This document shows positions 63,010 to 64,000 of a stretch of 64,000 nt of DNA, in pieces. Positions within the stretch are counted from its first letter, which is position 1, and each line of letters starts with the position of its first letter. The position numbers and the translations under genes were made by a program. A model generated the notes under the pieces. It made no database searches and was not told where the DNA came from. It worked only from the letters and a program-made list of their open reading frames with translations. Source of the DNA: Dyella_A sp051962475 (GTDB lineage: Bacteria > Pseudomonadota > Gammaproteobacteria > Xanthomonadales > Rhodanobacteraceae); assembly GCF_051962475.1 (NCBI RefSeq), contig NZ_JBQCCF010000068.1:33277-97276 (forward strand). Direction: 5' to 3'.

Positions 63010-63050
63010 GCGATAAAACGAAGAAGGCCCGGCGTCGCCGCCGGGCCTTC
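63010..63050 (-). terminator. Intrinsic terminator of pnp
   Basis: An 11-bp stem GAAGGCCCGGC (63023-63033) with GCCGGGCCTTC (63040-63050). On the minus strand it is followed by TTCGTTTTAT, 26 bp after the pnp stop. It separates pnp from phaE. Confidence 0.88.
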
Positions 63051-63075
63051 GATGCGTTCAGCGCGAGTCGTTGAC

Positions 63076-64000
63076 TCAGGCGCCAGCGGCCTCGTCTTCG
63101 GTGACGGCCTTCATCGACAGGCGGATACGGCCCTGCTTGTCCACCTCGAGCACCTTCACCTTCACGATGTCGCCTTCCTTGAGCTTGTCGGACACCTTCT
63201 CGACGCGCTCGGAGGAGATCTGCGACACGTGCACCAGACCATCCTTGCCCGGCATGATCGTGACGAACGCGCCGAAGTCCATCAGCTTGGCGACCTTGCC
63301 CTCGTAGATGCGGCCCGGCTCGACGTCGGAGACGATCTGCTCGATGCGCTTCTTGGCCTCGTCGGCCGCCAGGCGGTTGACCGAGGCGATGATCACCGTG
63401 CCGTCATCGCTGATGTCGATCGTCGTGCCGGTCTCTTCGGTGATCGAGCGGATGGTGGCGCCGCCCTTGCCGATGACCTCGCGGATCTTGTCCGGGTGGA
63501 TCTTGATGGTGAGCAGGCGCGGGGCGTACTCGCTCATCTCCGAACGCGGCGTGCTGATCACCTTGGCCATCTCGCCCAGGATGTGCAGGCGGCCACGCTT
63601 GGCCTGCTCCAGCGCCACCTTCATGATCTCTTCGGTGATGCCGTCGATCTTGATGTCCATCTGCAGCGCGGAGATGCCATCGGCGCTACCGGCCACCTTG
63701 AAGTCCATGTCGCCGAGGTGGTCCTCGTCGCCCAGGATGTCCGACAGCACCACGAAGTCGCTGCCCTCCTTGACCAGGCCCATGGCGATGCCGGCCACCG
63801 GTGCCTTCAGCGGCACGCCGGCGTCCATCATGGCCAGCGAGGAACCGCACACCGAGGCCATCGAGGACGAACCGTTGGACTCGGTGATCTCCGAGACCAC
63901 GCGCAGCACGTACGGGAATTCCTCGATCGAGGGCTTGACCGCCTGCACACCGCGCTTGGCGAGGCGGCCATGGCCGATCTCGCGGCGCTTGGGCGCGCCG
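63076..64000 (-). CDS. pnp: Polynucleotide phosphorylase, C-terminal part (runs off the window)
   Basis: The visible 307 codons start with GAPKRREIGHGRLAKRGV at the right edge; the N-terminus lies beyond 64000. PNPase degrades RNA 3' to 5' with phosphate, in the degradosome. It has SSSMASVCGSSLAMMDAGVP (second RNase PH core), KIHPDKIREVIGKGGATIR (KH domain) and IYEGKVAKLMDFGAFVTIMP to LSMKAVTEDE (S1 domain). The C-terminal tail is short (DEAAGA). An internal ATG at 63948 is not the real start. Confidence 0.97.
   Translation of the reverse strand, partial: GAPKRREIGHGRLAKRGVQAVKPSIEEFPYVLRVVSEITESNGSSSMASVCGSSLAMMDAGVPLKAPVAGIAMGLVKEGSDFVVLSDILGDEDHLGDMDFKVAGSADGISALQMDIKIDGITEEIMKVALEQAKRGRLHILGEMAKVISTPRSEMSEYAPRLLTIKIHPDKIREVIGKGGATIRSITEETGTTIDISDDGTVIIASVNRLAADEAKKRIEQIVSDVEPGRIYEGKVAKLMDFGAFVTIMPGKDGLVHVSQISSERVEKVSDKLKEGDIVKVKVLEVDKQGRIRLSMKAVTEDEAAGA

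Overview
The window is about 64 kb of GC-rich (roughly two-thirds G+C), gene-dense chromosome. The proteins look gammaproteobacterial of the Xanthomonadales/Lysobacterales type, most likely Rhodanobacteraceae (a Rhodanobacter/Dyella/Luteibacter-like genus). This rests on the mix of an E. coli-like OmpR/EnvZ pair, RoxA, CysGB/CysHIJ, sucAB-lpd, a class III PHA synthase and a GyrA with a non-serine residue at position 83. The placement is inference from protein families, not from a marker-gene search. No phage, IS element, CRISPR array or obvious transferred island is visible. This is core chromosome with several lineage-specific twists.

Layout, left to right. 1-8.3 kb: a truncated TPR/formylglycine-generating-enzyme-like protein, rnd, tRNA-Ala(CGC), a leftward four-gene envelope/secreted cluster (30-residue-repeat protein, EF-hand protein, sterol-desaturase-family hydroxylase, lipase-like esterase), ompR-envZ and tRNA-Arg(CCT). 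8.4-14 kb: an ALDH7-type aldehyde dehydrogenase, then a compact run of DUF4190, SDR, methyltransferase, pyrD and murB. 14-22.7 kb: an unusual potassium-uptake operon, [29-aa membrane peptide]-kdpF-kdpA-kdpB-[68-aa unknown]-[TorF-type outer-membrane porin]-kdpC-kdpD, with no kdpE after kdpD. 22.7-34 kb: Bax-inhibitor-1, an Fsr-like MFS pump with a divergent AraC regulator, ppk, an FMN reductase, a 7TM-GGDEF cyclase, a fused E1 alpha/beta 2-oxoacid dehydrogenase, a nucleotidyltransferase-like protein and a GNAT.

34-43.5 kb: gcdH, then a sulfur-assimilation block, cysK and cysG leftward, cysB rightward, and cysJ-cysI-cysH leftward. Two places in this block share a TTGGAC/GTCCAA dyad: the cysG/cysB intergenic region, where it overlaps a cysB -10, and the sequence just before cysJ. 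CysG makes the siroheme that CysI needs, CysK consumes the sulfide, and CysB should respond to the state of the pathway. 43.6-53.5 kb: roxA translationally coupled to a GNAT, the sucA-sucB-lpd 2-oxoglutarate dehydrogenase operon with a BIME-like repeat between sucB and lpd, a LOG-family protein and an AcuI/YhdH reductase.

53.5-64 kb: an orphan PilH-like regulator, cbpA and hsp20 (chaperones), a Prx5 peroxiredoxin, gyrA, gtrA-mtnA, a PspC mini-protein, phaE-phaC (PhaE has a histone-H1-like tail) and the 3' part of pnp.

The least ordinary part is the kdp operon. An outer-membrane porin and an uncharacterised small protein sit between the kdpB and kdpC subunit genes, and the usual response regulator is absent.
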